A DNA stretch of 64,000 bases, from contig OX375876.1 in the NCBI GenBank assembly GCA_947359465.1, positions 62,936,998-63,000,997 on the forward strand, read 5' to 3'. The translations under genes were made by a program, and so were the position numbers. This document shows, in pieces, positions 24,216-37,283 of this stretch. Below the pieces are notes generated by a model, which had not been told where the DNA came from, ran no database searches, and saw only the letters and a list, made by a program, of their open reading frames with translations. This DNA is from Metellina segmentata (Eukaryota > Arthropoda > Arachnida > Araneae > Tetragnathidae). Numbering within the stretch: the first letter of the stretch is position 1; each line of letters starts with the position of its first letter.

Positions 24216-27200
24216 ACAATTTGATATGGAAATTTTTTTTTGTTACGCTTGTTTTGTACACAAAATTTTTTTTTGTTCATTTCGTGACAACGAAATGGAA
24301 TTTTTAATTGTTTATATCAAATGCTAGAGCGCGAATCATTAGTTTTGGAGCGTCAGTGAAAAATCAAGGCTACTATTGAGTAAAATGTAAAATTGTACAG
24401 ATACACATTACGTGGAAAAGTATAAAACAAGAATTTATTGCTACTGGTATTCGACCGGTATAGTAGGCATCAGGAATGTTACGAATTCAAATTACTTCTA
24501 GGTCAACAATTGCTGGGTCCAAGTATCGCTGAACAACTGCTTGACCAAGTATCGCTAGTATGACAGTATGCAGAGTATATTCAACTCAACTTCGGACTCT
24601 TGATTTGAAACTACGCTGACGCTACTGCTGCTTGTTCCACAGATATATTAGCCCTCTATAATTGTTTCCTATATATTGTGATACCCGAGTTTTTGATGTT
24701 TAAGAAATATACTTTGTGTGAATACAAATAAATATCTTAAAATCTTATGAATTAAATCTCAGATATGAAGGATTTGTTGCATCTCATATCACGTATCCTC
24801 TACAATTTATACGTATACACTTATAAACATTATGTTACATAAGTAAATTAAATTTGCTGCAATTTAGCATTAAGTAAACTTGAAAAGTTGGCTGAAACAA
24901 GTCCCTAAATCCGATTCGGAAATCTTCTGACATTCTACAAAACGGTTTCACCTTCGTATTCGACTAAACCACCCTGAACCCGGAAGTAAACACTAAGTCA
25001 TATTTAGAGAACCACATTATATGTCCTATTTACCAAACGTTTGTAAGTGGTCAAACAAAGATCAAACACAATGGATCATTCCCTCAAGGAAACCCTTTCC
25101 ACAACTTGGCTCCTCGATGTAATCTGTAAAAGCCGATTCCGACCATACGAAAATGCCATCGGAATAATTAAATCCGCATCCTAGAATGCTTATCCCTTAA
25201 AGAAAAAGCACTTTGATTTGCAATTCTTAAGTAGAGTAAAAAGTCGGTGGTAGCCCAGTAAAACATTGATTACGCTACATTTAGTTCGAAGTTTTCTGCA
25301 TCCACCACCAAGACGTGACTGGATTGTTAGGCGCTTTCGCTTAATATTCCAAAACTTAAGACTTTCTCAGCTATAAGGTTTGCATACTAAAAAACCTAAG
25401 TCTTATTATCTGGTGTTTTATTTCTGGAGAAGCGAAGAGCCTGGTATTGAGAGTCGAGGAAGATCATTAAGAGAATAATCAGGGTAGATTAGTTCGGCTT
25501 TCTCTTGTTAGTTTCTTTAGTTCAAACTTTAATAGACATTCTAAATCCGATGTTCCATAGTATTTAACAACTATAGACAGTAAAATTTACATAAAAGTTT
25601 TTTTTATAAAACAAACTTAGTTTATAAGTAAAAACTACTAATAATGACATGTAAATATTAACTATTTTCGGATATGTATGAGAAAACCTGCCTTATTTGG
25701 AAAATTTACAGTATAATTTTCATCTAACTGTTCATAAAGTCTATATCACTTTTAAATGTTTAACTCATTTCTGTGAGAAAAAAAATGCTTTGTTTCAGTA
25801 ACAAGGAAAAAAGTTGTGTTGACAAAATAAAATATCCAAAAATTCTTTAATTTATCCAATTCGAAAAACATATTCAAACAATCACATAAAGTAATGATAC
25901 ATAAGAGTTATAGACATTTATAGCTTATATAAAGTTAGTATTTATAATTGGATAGAAAGATTTTAAAAATGTTTTACCGATCAAATACTGAAAGAAAAAA
26001 CAAACTGTATTTTGACATTTCAATGCAGATTTTTTTAATGCATTTCTGAAAATTTCTAGTTTGACAACCAACCGAAATTTTTGCAATCTACACAAGAGCT
26101 AATTAGTTTTGAATCAGACAGGAAACTATTACATTAAATAAAAGCATAAAATTTAACCGTTTAAAATATACAATAGAAATGAGAGAAACAAAGTAGAATA
26201 AAGAGAATTTCCAGTTTTAGATGCTATACAAGTCTGCAAATGTGAGCGCATTCTATTAGATTAAAGGTAAATTTATTCCTTTGAAACATTTTTTGCTTCA
26301 TTTTACAATCTCTCATATTTAATGTATATAAATACTCATACTAAACTCATTATTAATTTGAAGCTTCAGAAAGAACACACGAGTCTAGACATGTTTGTAA
26401 TTACTAGAAATTATAAAGGACTGTTCCCTAGACATTCCTGCCTTTTAAGCACTTTAGTTTTGTTGATATTGATTAAAAAACATGCAACAATGTTTCTACC
26501 GAATCCCATTTACCAAAATTTTTCTAAGACTCCGTGTATTTAAAAGCTCTACAAATGTTTGTAAAGTTAACCAGAGACTTTAAGAATGCAAAAAAAGAAA
26601 ATAATCTATTAACAGAGGAAACCTCACTAGATACTCCAGATAAAACCTTTAATAAGTAATCCAAAACTATCCGGAGTTATCTTTCAAAAAAGCCTTTAAA
26701 AACCCACGAAGGCAAAGACGCGGAAAGATTATACGACGGGTTCCTAAAAGTATAATTCCGCGCTCTAAATGCATTTTGCTCGAAAAACGTTATCTATTTT
26801 TCCAAACCAGCGACGGAACGGGAAACCCGCAGAAAATTGCCGTTTTTACACGCTTTACAACAACTCAATCGTCCAAGTGGCGCTAGATTACTTACTTTGC
26901 AAATAATTAAAACACTTCCGCTTGAAATAATAAGAAACGGAACGAAAAAACCGTGTTTTTAATTAACACAGCTTCCAGGGCTTTGTTCAAGTACCTTAGA
27001 AAGAGTGGCGTCTGAAGGCATTCCAATAACGATAAATGACTTAGCGAGATATTAAGAAAATTAAGTCTTTGGAATTAAGTTAGGGACGGAAGAAATCTGC
27101 TCCTTGAGCAGAAGGCTCCAGCCTAATCTTTTCAATTATCAAAAGAAAATTTTCTCCAACTTGTTTTGAAAAGGTGCTCCGGAAAATATTAAACGACGCT

Positions 27201-27914
27201 GTTATAGGGCGGATGATTATTCGGGTTTTTATTTATTTTTGAATGATATTCCTCTTTAAAATCCTTTAGAGTTCAAGAGCTGCTTGAGAGCAGATGAAAC
27301 GAAGGGTTCCGTGTTTGAAAAGTTCCGCTCTTACGTTCGTTGTTGTAGGTTTTGATTTTGGTTTTAATGAGAAATCAGATGGATGATTTGACTGTTTTCT
27401 CAGTCCACTCAATTTAAAGTCATTCAGAGTAATTTTTCGTTTCAATTAACCTGTAAGTACAGATGTGGATTTTCGTTTTACGCGTTCACAGAAGTGGGTT
27501 CAAAACGCTTCCATTGATTTTATATTTGTTGATTTCTATTAATTCCTTTGTAAGCGGCATTTGAAGTTTGTTTTGGGAACTTGTGAAATCGCATAATTTT
27601 AAAACGGGTTGGAAAAGTTACATCGACAAGTTACTTATTGAAAACTTACTACATTAGATGTATCACACGTTGAATAACCATATTTTTATACAATAAAAAT
27701 AATTCTACCGAAAGGAATCTACTCAAAAGAATTAAATGGAATATAAATGGCGAAAGGAATTCAAACATTTCACGTGGTACATTTTCCAGCTACCTATATC
27801 TATAAAGACATGGAATACATTTGACTTAATTAAAAACAACTACAACAACATTTGACACAATCACCGTAGAACGAGGGAATGAAGTCTAAATACGCTTACT
27901 AATGACGTTTGCAA
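24216..27914. other. AT-rich non-genic DNA with GC-richer islands
   Basis: Islands at about 24440-24640 (with the word CAAGTATCGCT repeated 32 bp apart at 24520 and 24552), 24900-25480 and 26690-27320. No gene, array or element ends found. Confidence 0.5.
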
Positions 27915-28262
27915 GAATATTGTATGTACATCATCTTGAAGATATCAATGAAGGAAAAAAATCATGCGATAATTACAACAAATAAACATGTGTCGATATT
28001 ACCGTCTTGTTAGTACTTACGGGGATTACTTAAAGCACCATTAATTGAAATTATAAAGACTAACTACAGTTGGACTTTATAAATACTCATATTCAATTGT
28101 GACACTAGCATATTCCAGCATATTACTCAGAGACCAGCTTGAAGATAGAATGAATCAAGAAACATGTGATAAATACAATCACTGAACAAGGAGTTGATTT
28201 TATGCCTTGTCAGTATTTGCGGGTGAGTTAGAATAGCTGATAACACTAAAAACATTAATTCC
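27915..28262. repeat. Two-copy tandem duplication, about 203-bp period
   Basis: CTTGAAGATA at 27935 recurs at 28138. Both are followed, at matching distances, by AATCATGCGATAATTACAA / AACATGTGATAAATACAA, CCGTCTTGTTAGTACTTACGGGG / GCCTTGTCAGTATTTGCGGGT and ATTAATT. Divergence is high, so the duplication is old. No coding content. Confidence 0.65.
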
Positions 28263-31200
28263 GATGAATTCGGAAATGTTTAGCATTAATTAGAATAATT
28301 TCAATCACTTTTTTCAGCCTAGAAACTGGAAAAAATACTGAAAACATTTATCTACATTTTTAGTTTTTCTCCAAAAATGCAAGCATTAATCTAATTAAAT
28401 ACCTTTTGATGTTTGTTGTCGAAAACATATCATTGCTAAGTCCTTTTTTCTTCCCTAAAGGGAGACGTTCGCAAACATTTTTTAATTGAGCAGATTTCTT
28501 AAAAACATTTAGTTTTTTATCCAACATGAAAGCTAACCAATGGCAAACTTACTTTTTGCATACGATGTGGGAGACAAAACTATTTAGCACACAAAAAATA
28601 TAATCTCATTCAAACTTCAATTAAATGCGTCTGGAGTGTTTAAGTTAAGCAATTGCATGAATATTTGAAGTCGGTGAATATCGCTGCAACGGATATAAAT
28701 TTAGCAGTTTTTATAAACAAAAGTAGAAATTGAAAAACTTGAAGAAATCGCTCTTCAAACACGACTCTAGTTGCAATTGTGAGCAGGAATTGTCAGCCGT
28801 TCGGACTTGCATGCCATGAAAGGTGTTTCTAATAAATGTTTCATCCTTTGAAATCGGCAAAGATTAAAAGAGAAAAAAAACTCTCACGACATCCAGACTA
28901 AGTAAAATTAGAGTAAGCACGCAATGTGAAGCGCATATTAGTAAAAGGAAGTAAAAACTAGTCACTTCCCTTACCATTTATAGCCACGGCAAAGTATTTG
29001 ATGATTTGTAATTAATGGGTCAAATGCTTTTGTAGATCATTTTTCATTTGCGCGTAGAACAGTATTTGGCTCAGAATCACACAATGAAGTTGGGATTTTT
29101 TTGTCCATTTCCATTTTCATGAATGGTTTCAATATTTAAAAGTATTCAGTTATTTAGATCGACAGTAAGTGAGATTTCGGTATGTCTTATGATGGCCATT
29201 ACCGAAGACTTCCTTGAAGCTTACCCTAGATGTACTTCCCTCTTCTGTGTTAGTTAAATGTTCCTTGTGCTTGTCTATTACATGAAGGCTTCTGTCTTGT
29301 GTTTGGCCCAGCTTAGCCAGATAAGGTCTTACTAAAAATTCCAACCAAGTAATCGCGGAACTTTAACAAGGCACCCTTCTCTATTCAAAATCATTCGGGG
29401 TGTTTAAAAATTAAATTATATTAATAAATGTTTATGACAATTCTCTATACAATTTGTGACACAATTCTCGGATTTACAGGTAGCACCTACTGGAACATAA
29501 AGATAAACTTAAATATAGACCTTATCGAAATACATTGCTTGCTTGTCGTCAAGTCCGTTTATTAATTGTTTTGTTGTTTTAGGTTTTTATGGTATAAGGT
29601 CATATTTGGGAAAGCTGAGCAAATACAAAAAACACAAGTCAAGTAGTTGATATAAATACCAAGTAATACCAATAAATATCAAGTAATTGATATAAGATAA
29701 ATACACTACGAGTGGTATCGAACCTGCTCTGTGGACAACTCGTTTATTTATTGGTAAATAATGTCACATATATGAGTTAATTTCTAAAATGTTCTTTCGG
29801 CTGCTTAATGTTGTTTATTAAATGTTTATATTTTAGAAGATCTATTTTTTTGAGACAACGGTACAAGTGCACGCCTAGCACACCGCTTAGGCAATGATTT
29901 GCTAAACTAATGAAATAATTTTAAATTTAATGCATTCATTTTATCGTATAAAAGAACCGCAGAGTAATAACAATTATAAGAGCCGTCTCCGAGGCTTTAA
30001 CCTGGGTGGAAATTTCTAATTCATTTCCAACAATACAAGCATTCAAATTTGTGCCAGTTTCATAAGTTGATTTTTTTAAAGCGAATTCAATTCCTTTCTG
30101 CTCATTGTATCCGTAAGATCATTTCTTTTGTTCCATAATACAATAAGGGCAGCAGATACCATTTTCCACCTGTAAGATAACTTTAAGCCTGCCGCACTGT
30201 AAATTTCGATCTGAATCATGAATTGGGCAGGCGTATGTAACGATTTTGTGTTGGGTCTTTCTTATATACTTGATTATTAATAAACTATTTATTAATTTTA
30301 GTGTGCTTTAAATTGCTCAGTTGTTAAATTTTAGGAACAAATAATTAAAACAATTTTTGTTAGTAAATTTATCTCTGTATGAAGCCTCTTACTTACCGAA
30401 TCAAACACAACTTATAGGTCAAATGCATCAAATTAGAATGCTCAAATATCAGATTTTAAGTTAGTTCTGGACCAAGAATGACGTAATCTGTAGACTGAGG
30501 AAATCCACTTAATCAGTCTTTCTTTTCATGAAAACTTGATTTCTTCTTGAGAAACAATTGGTTATAGAAATTTTTTCCTTCATTTTGTCTGACATTTAAA
30601 TGAATTGTGTATGTGTTTTGACTTATTGTATAACTAGTAATTCTATGATATTTAGAAATTCCAAACTGAACGAAACATATTTGAAATTAAAAAATATATA
30701 TATTTAAAATTCTAAGTTTAATACTGTTTCTCCAGGTGACAAATTTTGACTTCCAAAAGTCTATTATCAGGACGAAAAACAAAGCTTTAACTTTTAAAAA
30801 TATATATCCTGTCTGATCACTTTCAATCAAACTCTGTTTGCCTTCATTTTCAGTTTGGCCCCATTTATGTGCCTATTTGAATGATCTCACCATAAAAAAC
30901 TATGTAGAGGTTTAGCCTAAACCTTCAGCTTATTTCCTTACAATGACAATTTCCCAGAGAAATGTATTACAAAACCATTAAATTACCCGAAGTTCAACGT
31001 TTGATTCATGTTTAGTTTCATTGATTGCATGTATATGCACCATTTTATTATCGATCGTATCAACACATCGGGTCTTCCATTCAACTCTAGACACCACACC
31101 CGTGTTAGAAAGATCATATTTCGGCAATGAAAGAGAAAATCCATAATCGACTTATAAATTATATTTTAATGTCTAGCAACAAGTTTTTCCTTAATTACCG

Positions 31201-34200
31201 GTTTCATTAGACGTCTGCAAGCTATACACTAAAACACGGAATCTACTTACATAAGGCATTTAATTCAACGGAAAATTAATTTCCAGTAAAGCAACCAAAG
31301 CCAACTGCTTTATGAAATTTTTTGTAAAATTTGCAAGCAGGGAGATTTTAACTAAGCCATGAATTTTAAACCCATAAGCACGAACATGAAATTTACGCTG
31401 TTATCACACACATGACAAGTTGTGAAATGACTCATTGATATCTTTTTTATTTCGCCTTTTTTAAATTTTAGTAAAAATTACTAGACATACAAAGATACAA
31501 GAATAAATTCTAGAAGCACGTTCCGCTGCAAAAACATACCGCCACTTACGACTATATTAGTACAAAAATCCTCATATTGTTGGACCAAAGTGAATTTTAA
31601 TAACGAATGACTCATAAACAGGTGTTCTTTCTTGTCCTTTTTAGTGAAAACTGCGAGACTGTCAACTCGAAGGTTCTGAGGACTTAATTCAGATGAAAGA
31701 AGGAAAACTATGCGAGATATATAATTTGTCAGTAAATAAGTGGAGTGAAATTACATAAATTTCGTACTTAATGGTTTAATCATAACGCCATGTTTACTTT
31801 TATATTTAAATATTTTTACCACTCATTTTCTACCAGTTACTCATGCGAGTTTTTTTTAAAACCAGTTTGAAACCATGATTGTTGAAAACAGACATATCTA
31901 AAAATATACACAATGGAATGACTGATATTTGAAATCAAGATTTCAAAGTTACCAATTAATGGCTTTAGTGTCAACAAAACTTGATTCCAAAAAATCCTTG
32001 AGAATTTCTAACCGCAAAACAGTCCATTCAATCAAAAACCAAGCCTGAATTCCTAAACTGAACCAGAAGTGACTCATTCTATGATCTCAAATATAATTGT
32101 ACTACTAAGAAAGAAGCACTATTTATCTAAAAACGCCAAATTAAAAGTTCATTCATTAAACACAAATCATCAAGACTCGGGTAGCAATTTCGAAAAGTAG
32201 TCATAAAGTACCAATTAACGATATCAAAACTACTTATTTAAATCTCCAGAACAAAAACATCACTTAGTAGACGTAATACGGCAAGGCTAAATTAATCCTA
32301 ATAGCAGGAACTCAGTCCTAAAAGCATAGCAATATTTGTAATGTCTTTCATAACCCACACCCAAAATTCAAGGGCGTTCACATGATCCATCACCTATTTG
32401 ATTGTAAAAGGAAACGCCACCATCAACTTGTGGCGTGTAACTATTCGAACTAGACGAAAACACAATTAAAAGTGAATGCACATATAAATTATTCTTTTAG
32501 ATACGCTCTATTTATATTTAGTGTGGCAGCAGGGGAGCCAGGACTGTTATCTGATGATGAAAAGAAAGCCCTTTGCTTTAATTTTGATGTTATGCTATTA
32601 GTTAACAAGAGTGCCGAGACACGAGACCACGTGCTTACATTTTAATGCGGAAAACTGTCTTCCATTGTTTTTAGCCTATCTTTGCTGATGAAATGATTTA
32701 GCAAAAAATGAAAGCGAAAAAGTCCTTAAAGTAAATTTACATACTTGCTTTGAACATTAAAGTTTGTATTTCAATTGCGCTTCAATTTTCCCTTTTATGC
32801 AATGGGAAGTGTTCTGAAATGTTGCTTGGCAACTCTCACTGGTAAATTTACGTAGTATAAGAATAAAAAGCATTGGTAGCTTCAAAGCCTATGTATAATA
32901 GTAGTATAAAATAATACATTCAGGGTTTCCTTGCATTTGGTGTTTGACTTCAGATAAGAAATTAAAAAAGGTTTTATAGGATATTCGATTAAAACTGATA
33001 CCTACGTGCTTTGACTCACATGAACAAAAATCGAGTATCCAGCTTTGAAAGACCGTAACAAAAAATTATCATCGTTATTTATTTCCATTCTTAATTGTTT
33101 TAAAATCTAACATTTTTTTTTAAACGGCATCCAGTTTTCTATATAATTTGATCTCATAATTCGTAAGGATTTTTTCTTAACTAAAGTCGAACTAAATTAC
33201 ACACATCGCACGGATTAGATAGTTGGAAAACGTTTTTTGTGTAGTAAACACTAAAAACTAGCTTTATTTCAAAATAATATAAATTCCTAAGCAAAAAAAA
33301 ATATTAATTTATTTAAAATAAAGCATGTATGCATCAATAATAATATCAAAAATAGCATAACTGTTTGAAACGAATTCAAATTAAACCTCGTTTAAAATCT
33401 CATGCAATACATATTTAAAAAAGTTTTTCTTCCAAAAACCCTTCAGTATAAAACAATTCTTCAACAATTGCCTATCCAAAATGAAGCTATAGTTATAACT
33501 ATAATTTCAATTATAAAAGGTATATTTTAATTTGAATCAGATGAAAATGTGGTGAAAATATTAATCTCCCGAAAATAAAAATGACAAAACATTTGAGATG
33601 CGCTTGATTCTTTTAATTTTAGCTCCCGAATTGGTTAACGCTCTTTTTACTGCCACAAAGTTATAAAAAAGGTCACAATCCTGCACTGTATATTTAGCGC
33701 AGAATGCACTGAGAAGGTCGGGTAAGGCGATAATTGCTTTCTGAATAAAACATGACAATAAAACAGAAGTTTAACGACAACGTAACGAGATTCAGTACTT
33801 ACCTAATCAGTCTTCGTAAACGTCAAAACAATTTTGTTCGTCGTGCGCGGAATACAAATATATTTTCTATTTGAAAAAGATCTTATTGAATTGAGCTTTA
33901 ATCTTAACTAATGTAGAGTACTTTGAATCTGTTTCATGTACAAAAACCTCATAAAATGAAAAAAAAAAGTTTTTTCGTTTTATTTCCGATGAATTATCTA
34001 AATCCTAAAGTTCCTGGGTTTTGCCGTATTCATTTAATGCTGTATTAAGTAGAGAGAGTAAAAACAATTACATTTTATTGCATTAAATGCATATACAACT
34101 TTCATGGATGATTGTAACGTTGAGGAAAACACTGTAATATCTTTCACATTGTTTTTACTAAAAACGTTGATTTGCTGTAGTTTCTTGTACTCTTGTACAA

Positions 34201-35219
34201 GCATTTAGATATAATATTTAAGACCATAGCAGAAGTTAATTGTAAAATAGACTTAAATATTTTAAAGCCGTTTATTAAATGTTAGTTTTATTACTAGCTT
34301 TTAAGATATGCGTTTGAATTTGGTAATTCTAAGTCCAATTTTAACTCTTTTAAGTTCACGTGTAACACCCACTGCCTAAATGCATTGTATCCTAGTAAAA
34401 TGATAATTAATACTTCTTTAAATTAATTTTTAGAATAGTTTACGCGTCAGAAATGGGAGCAATTATTACACTAAAACCTACATTTTAAAACATGTTTATT
34501 GGATACAAAGTGATTGTTTAGTACAATTATTAGTACTGAAATCATAAATAGAATAATGTACATAGTTAAATTTAATTAAAATTGAACGAACGAAATTTGT
34601 GCTAATGAATGCATTGATGTTACGGTATTAAATCTATGTGTTGTAGAACAAGTCTGTACGTTTTAAAAAGAACAAGCCTTTGATTCATAATACTAGCTAA
34701 AACTTAATTACAATATTTTTGCGCTTCGTATGCTTAGTGTATCATATCTATTTGTATAGAATATTCCAAGAGAGATGATTATTCATTTAAAGAAACAGTA
34801 AAAAAAAGCTTAGATTGTCGCTCTGTGCTCCTTTTTTGCTACACGTGGATTAATTAGGTCAGGAAGTATGGTTTAAACCTCTGAGAAATATACGCGCATG
34901 TGTGTTCTGCAGCCTACAGTATTCTCCGCGTGATTTCTCTTTGGGATTGATCCAGTACCTTCGCCAACATAACCCATTGCGTTTCACAAGTGCTTCGTTG
35001 ATTTAACTATCTGTCCTGCATGATTGTTTTGATCTTCTTGACATATAATTATTTCTAGGATTCTTTCAACGAATATATGTATTTAGTCATTAAAAGTGTG
35101 TGTTTTGTTGTGTACACGTGGTATAAACACTACTAGGTAATTCGGGACTCGCATAGGTTTAAATGAAATTTCGAACTGCTAAGAAAATTCATGCCTACAA
35201 TGGGCTTGAGCACAAATCA
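28263..35219. other. Longest near-featureless AT-rich stretch
   Basis: I see no gene, no tandem array above trivial size and no transposon termini over almost 7 kb. The only GC-richer patch is about 34840-35010 (CACGTGG, ACGCGCATGTGTG, CTCCGCGTGATT). Short AT palindromes (for example ATAGTTATAACTAT near 33489) are expected by chance. Confidence 0.5.
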
Positions 35220-35432
35220 TTTACCCTCCAAGTTTTTTTTTCGACGAAACATCTCGTCCCCCTAAGATTTGTTGCTAATGACGAGCTATCACATAATCAA
35301 GATAGTGCCAATTTTCTTACCATGACATCAAGATACGGTCTGTTCTCTTCTAATGATGAAATATTTCGTCCACAACAATCTAGTCAGTTTTGTTGATGAC
35401 AGTATCTATATCGTCAGGACAACCCCCAAGAG
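35220..35432. mobile_element. TTAA-type MITE, left of a back-to-back pair
   Basis: Starts TTTACCCTCCAAGTTT and TTTTCGACGAAACATCTCGTCC; ends CGTCAGGACAACCCCCAAGAGGGTCAA. The reverse complement of that end (TTGACCCTCTTGGGGG) matches the family terminus. Internal motifs are TTGCTAATGACGAG and CAAGATACGGTCTG. The TTAA at both ends is mutated. It abuts the next copy. Confidence 0.65.
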
Positions 35433-35623
35433 GGTCAATCCCCTCCCCAAAGTGGTTTCGACAAGATATCTCGTCCATCAATATCTGACCAATTTTGTCA
35501 ACGCCTACGATATATATATATATATATATATATACACGCCAATTTTTTTTATGATGACAAGATCTAGTTTTATTTAGTTTTGTTCATTACGAAATACCTC
35601 GTCGAAATTGCCACCACGAGGGC
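35433..35623. mobile_element. TTAA-type MITE, right of a back-to-back pair
   Basis: Starts CCCCTCCCCAAAGTGGTTTCGACAAGATATCTCGTCC and ends CCTCGTCGAAATTGCCACCACGAGGG, whose reverse complement resembles the start. The interior is interrupted by a (TA)n microsatellite at 35510-35534. Head-to-tail arrangement with the previous copy suggests nested insertion or local duplication. Confidence 0.7.
35510..35534. repeat. (TA)12 microsatellite
   Basis: An uninterrupted run of TA dinucleotides inside a MITE copy; AT-rich palindromic MITE interiors often seed such repeats. Confidence 0.95.
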
Positions 35624-36060
35624 CAGAGTGCTAACCACATTCACACCATTTTTCCTCCAAAATCCATTTTATCTAATTTGCTCAAGCGTCAAATCAGCAA
35701 CGACCAAAAACCGTAAGAAGACCCTCCGCTTGAAAACGAAACCTCAGAGTTATTACCACATCCACCCTCCCTCCTGATACACCCATCCCCATCCCACTCC
35801 CCAAAGTTTACAAAATTGGAAGGACATTAGGAAAATTGCTCCCTCCTCTCCGGAACTGTTGATGGGTGAATGTTCCTTTTGCAAAGCTTTGACATGCTCG
35901 GCGAAGCGGACTAAGTGGTCTAATGGCCGACAATGATTCAACCTCAAACATGTCATGGAACTATCTTCGCTGTTGCCTCAGCGACAACGAGCGGTAATTA
36001 CCGAAATGAGACGGCCGCTAACTAACCTCTGGAAAGCCCAGTCCTGTAATGAACTTCACC
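35624..36060. other. GC-richer island, possible regulatory DNA
   Basis: Less AT-rich than its surroundings, with CpG words and a C-rich tract (35760-35805). CGGTAATTACCG at 35992-36003 is a perfect 12-bp palindrome around the homeodomain-type core TAATTA. There are no repeat termini. Frames on both strands (35753-35956, 35955-36188) have no domains. A regulatory role is an inference. Confidence 0.4.
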
Positions 36061-36265
36061 CTGGTATTTGCATAAACCGGCTATCTTGCCCAGGTTTGTC
36101 GAGGGGGTCTGTGGGCAGAATAAAATGTGGCCGGGAAATGTGCTTGCTGTGTGACAGAAATTTGGACCCGCGGAGTGGATTTGATTAGGATTTGATTTTG
36201 GACTGCTGATTTGGGTGTTGAAATACTCACGGAAGAACAGTCAAAGGTAGATACTTCTAGTGGTG
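36061..36265. repeat. Duplicated block B, GC-richer copy
   Basis: Reappears at 36729-36930 in the same orientation. Ordered shared words: GGCAGAATAAAATGTGGCCGG / AGCAGAATAAAATATGACGG, TGCTTGCTGTGTGACAGAAATTTGG / TGTTTGCTGTCACTGAAATTCCG, GCGGAGTGGATTTGATT / GCGGAAGTGAATTTGATT, CTGCTGATTTGGGTTG / CTGCTAATTTGGGTTG and GGAAGAACAGTCAAAGGT / GGAAGAATTGTCAAAGGT (all as seen in the respective copies). This copy keeps more G, C and CpG. No transposon ends. Confidence 0.85.
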
Positions 36266-36342
36266 AAGCTTGGATCAATAGAAGTCATGTTTCGTTACAT
36301 GATTTTCATGCAAATAAGTTGCTGTAAATGGTTTGACACTAT

Positions 36343-36520
36343 TTAACCCTCCAAGTGGTTTCGAACGAGATATCTCGTGCATCAAGTTATAACCATGAGT
36401 CGATGATGACTAGATTAAGATCTGGTCAGTTTCTTCAAATGACGAGATGTCTCACCCCTCAAGATCTGCTGTTTTACTTATGATGAAATACCTCGTCAAG
36501 ACACCCACCAGGAAGGTTAA
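36343..36520. mobile_element. TTAA-flanked MITE, best-preserved copy
   Basis: 178 bp including both TTAA flanks (36343-36346 and 36517-36520). The left terminus CCCTCCAAGTGG and the right terminus (reverse complement) CCTTCCTGGTGG form an imperfect inverted repeat that continues into ACGAGATATCTCGTG and GACGAGGTATTTCATC arms. Internal AGATCTGGTCAGTTT is shared with other copies. The piggyBac-like TTAA target and CCCT start suggest mobilisation by a piggyBac-family transposase encoded elsewhere. It lies between the two copies of block B. Confidence 0.8.
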
Positions 36521-36728
36521 ATAAAAAATGCGTCCAATGCATCTAGGGCTGTATGCTTTCGATGTATTTTAATCACCACTCTAGTGTCCTGAGATTTCCA
36601 TGTAGTGTAGAATTGCTTATGCCCAGCATATCGCATTCAATGACTAAATAATCCCATCTATAGGTTGAGATAATCCTTTATTGGTCAAGGTCAAAACTGT
36701 TTTGAAGTCATGCAGAAACGACTGCATG

Positions 36729-36930
36729 TTGCAGAACGTATATAAACGTGAGCATTTCTACATGGGTTAGTTTGTGAAGGTGTGCAGCAGAATAAAATAT
36801 GACGGACATGTTTGCTGTCACTGAAATTCCGATACGCGGAAGTGAATTTGATTTTTCATAGAGTTTTTTGCTGCTAATTTGGGTTGTGCGATCCCATGGA
36901 AGAATTGTCAAAGGTGGAAACTTTATACTT
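36729..36930. repeat. Duplicated block B, AT-decayed copy
   Basis: Same order and orientation as 36061-36265, offset about 667 bp. Substitutions run mostly from G/C in the upstream copy to A/T here, for example CTCACGG to CCCATGG and TGTCGAGGG to TTGTGAAGG. A few small indels break any shared reading frame. Confidence 0.85.
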
Positions 36931-37094
36931 GATCACATTAATCTCGAACCTTGGTTCGTTCGAAATCAAGTTTGATGAATTCACTTTGATGCATATTAGA
37001 ACTGAAAATAGCTTAAAATTATTTATATGAAAACTGTTCCTTGGAGTTTTGGCCATCTAAATATATGACCATAGTAAAAAAGGTTCATTGGTTG

Positions 37095-37283
37095 GGTCAT
37101 ATTTAAACCAAGCTGCACCAAACATGAAGCAGAAGACTTCAAATAATGGACATATTCACACTTGGAAATATATACTGACACATAAGAGAAATAGACCTAG
37201 GGCGAGTTACAAAATTTGAACATTCACCAACTATAACTCTTAAGTTGTTAGTACAACGGGTGAACTTACTGATCCCCAATGGC
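37095..37283 (+). repeat. SINE-like interspersed repeat S, copy 3
   Basis: Landmarks: GTCATATTTAAACCAAG, CTGCACCAAACATGAAGCAGAAGACTTC, AATAATGGACATATTCACAC, ACTGACACATAAGAGAAATAGACC, GGGCGAGTTAC and GTTGTTAGTACAACGGGTGAAC...GATCCCC. TTAGTACAACGGG is one change from the pol III A-box pattern TRGCNNARYNGG. This is the longest copy at its right end. Confidence 0.7.
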
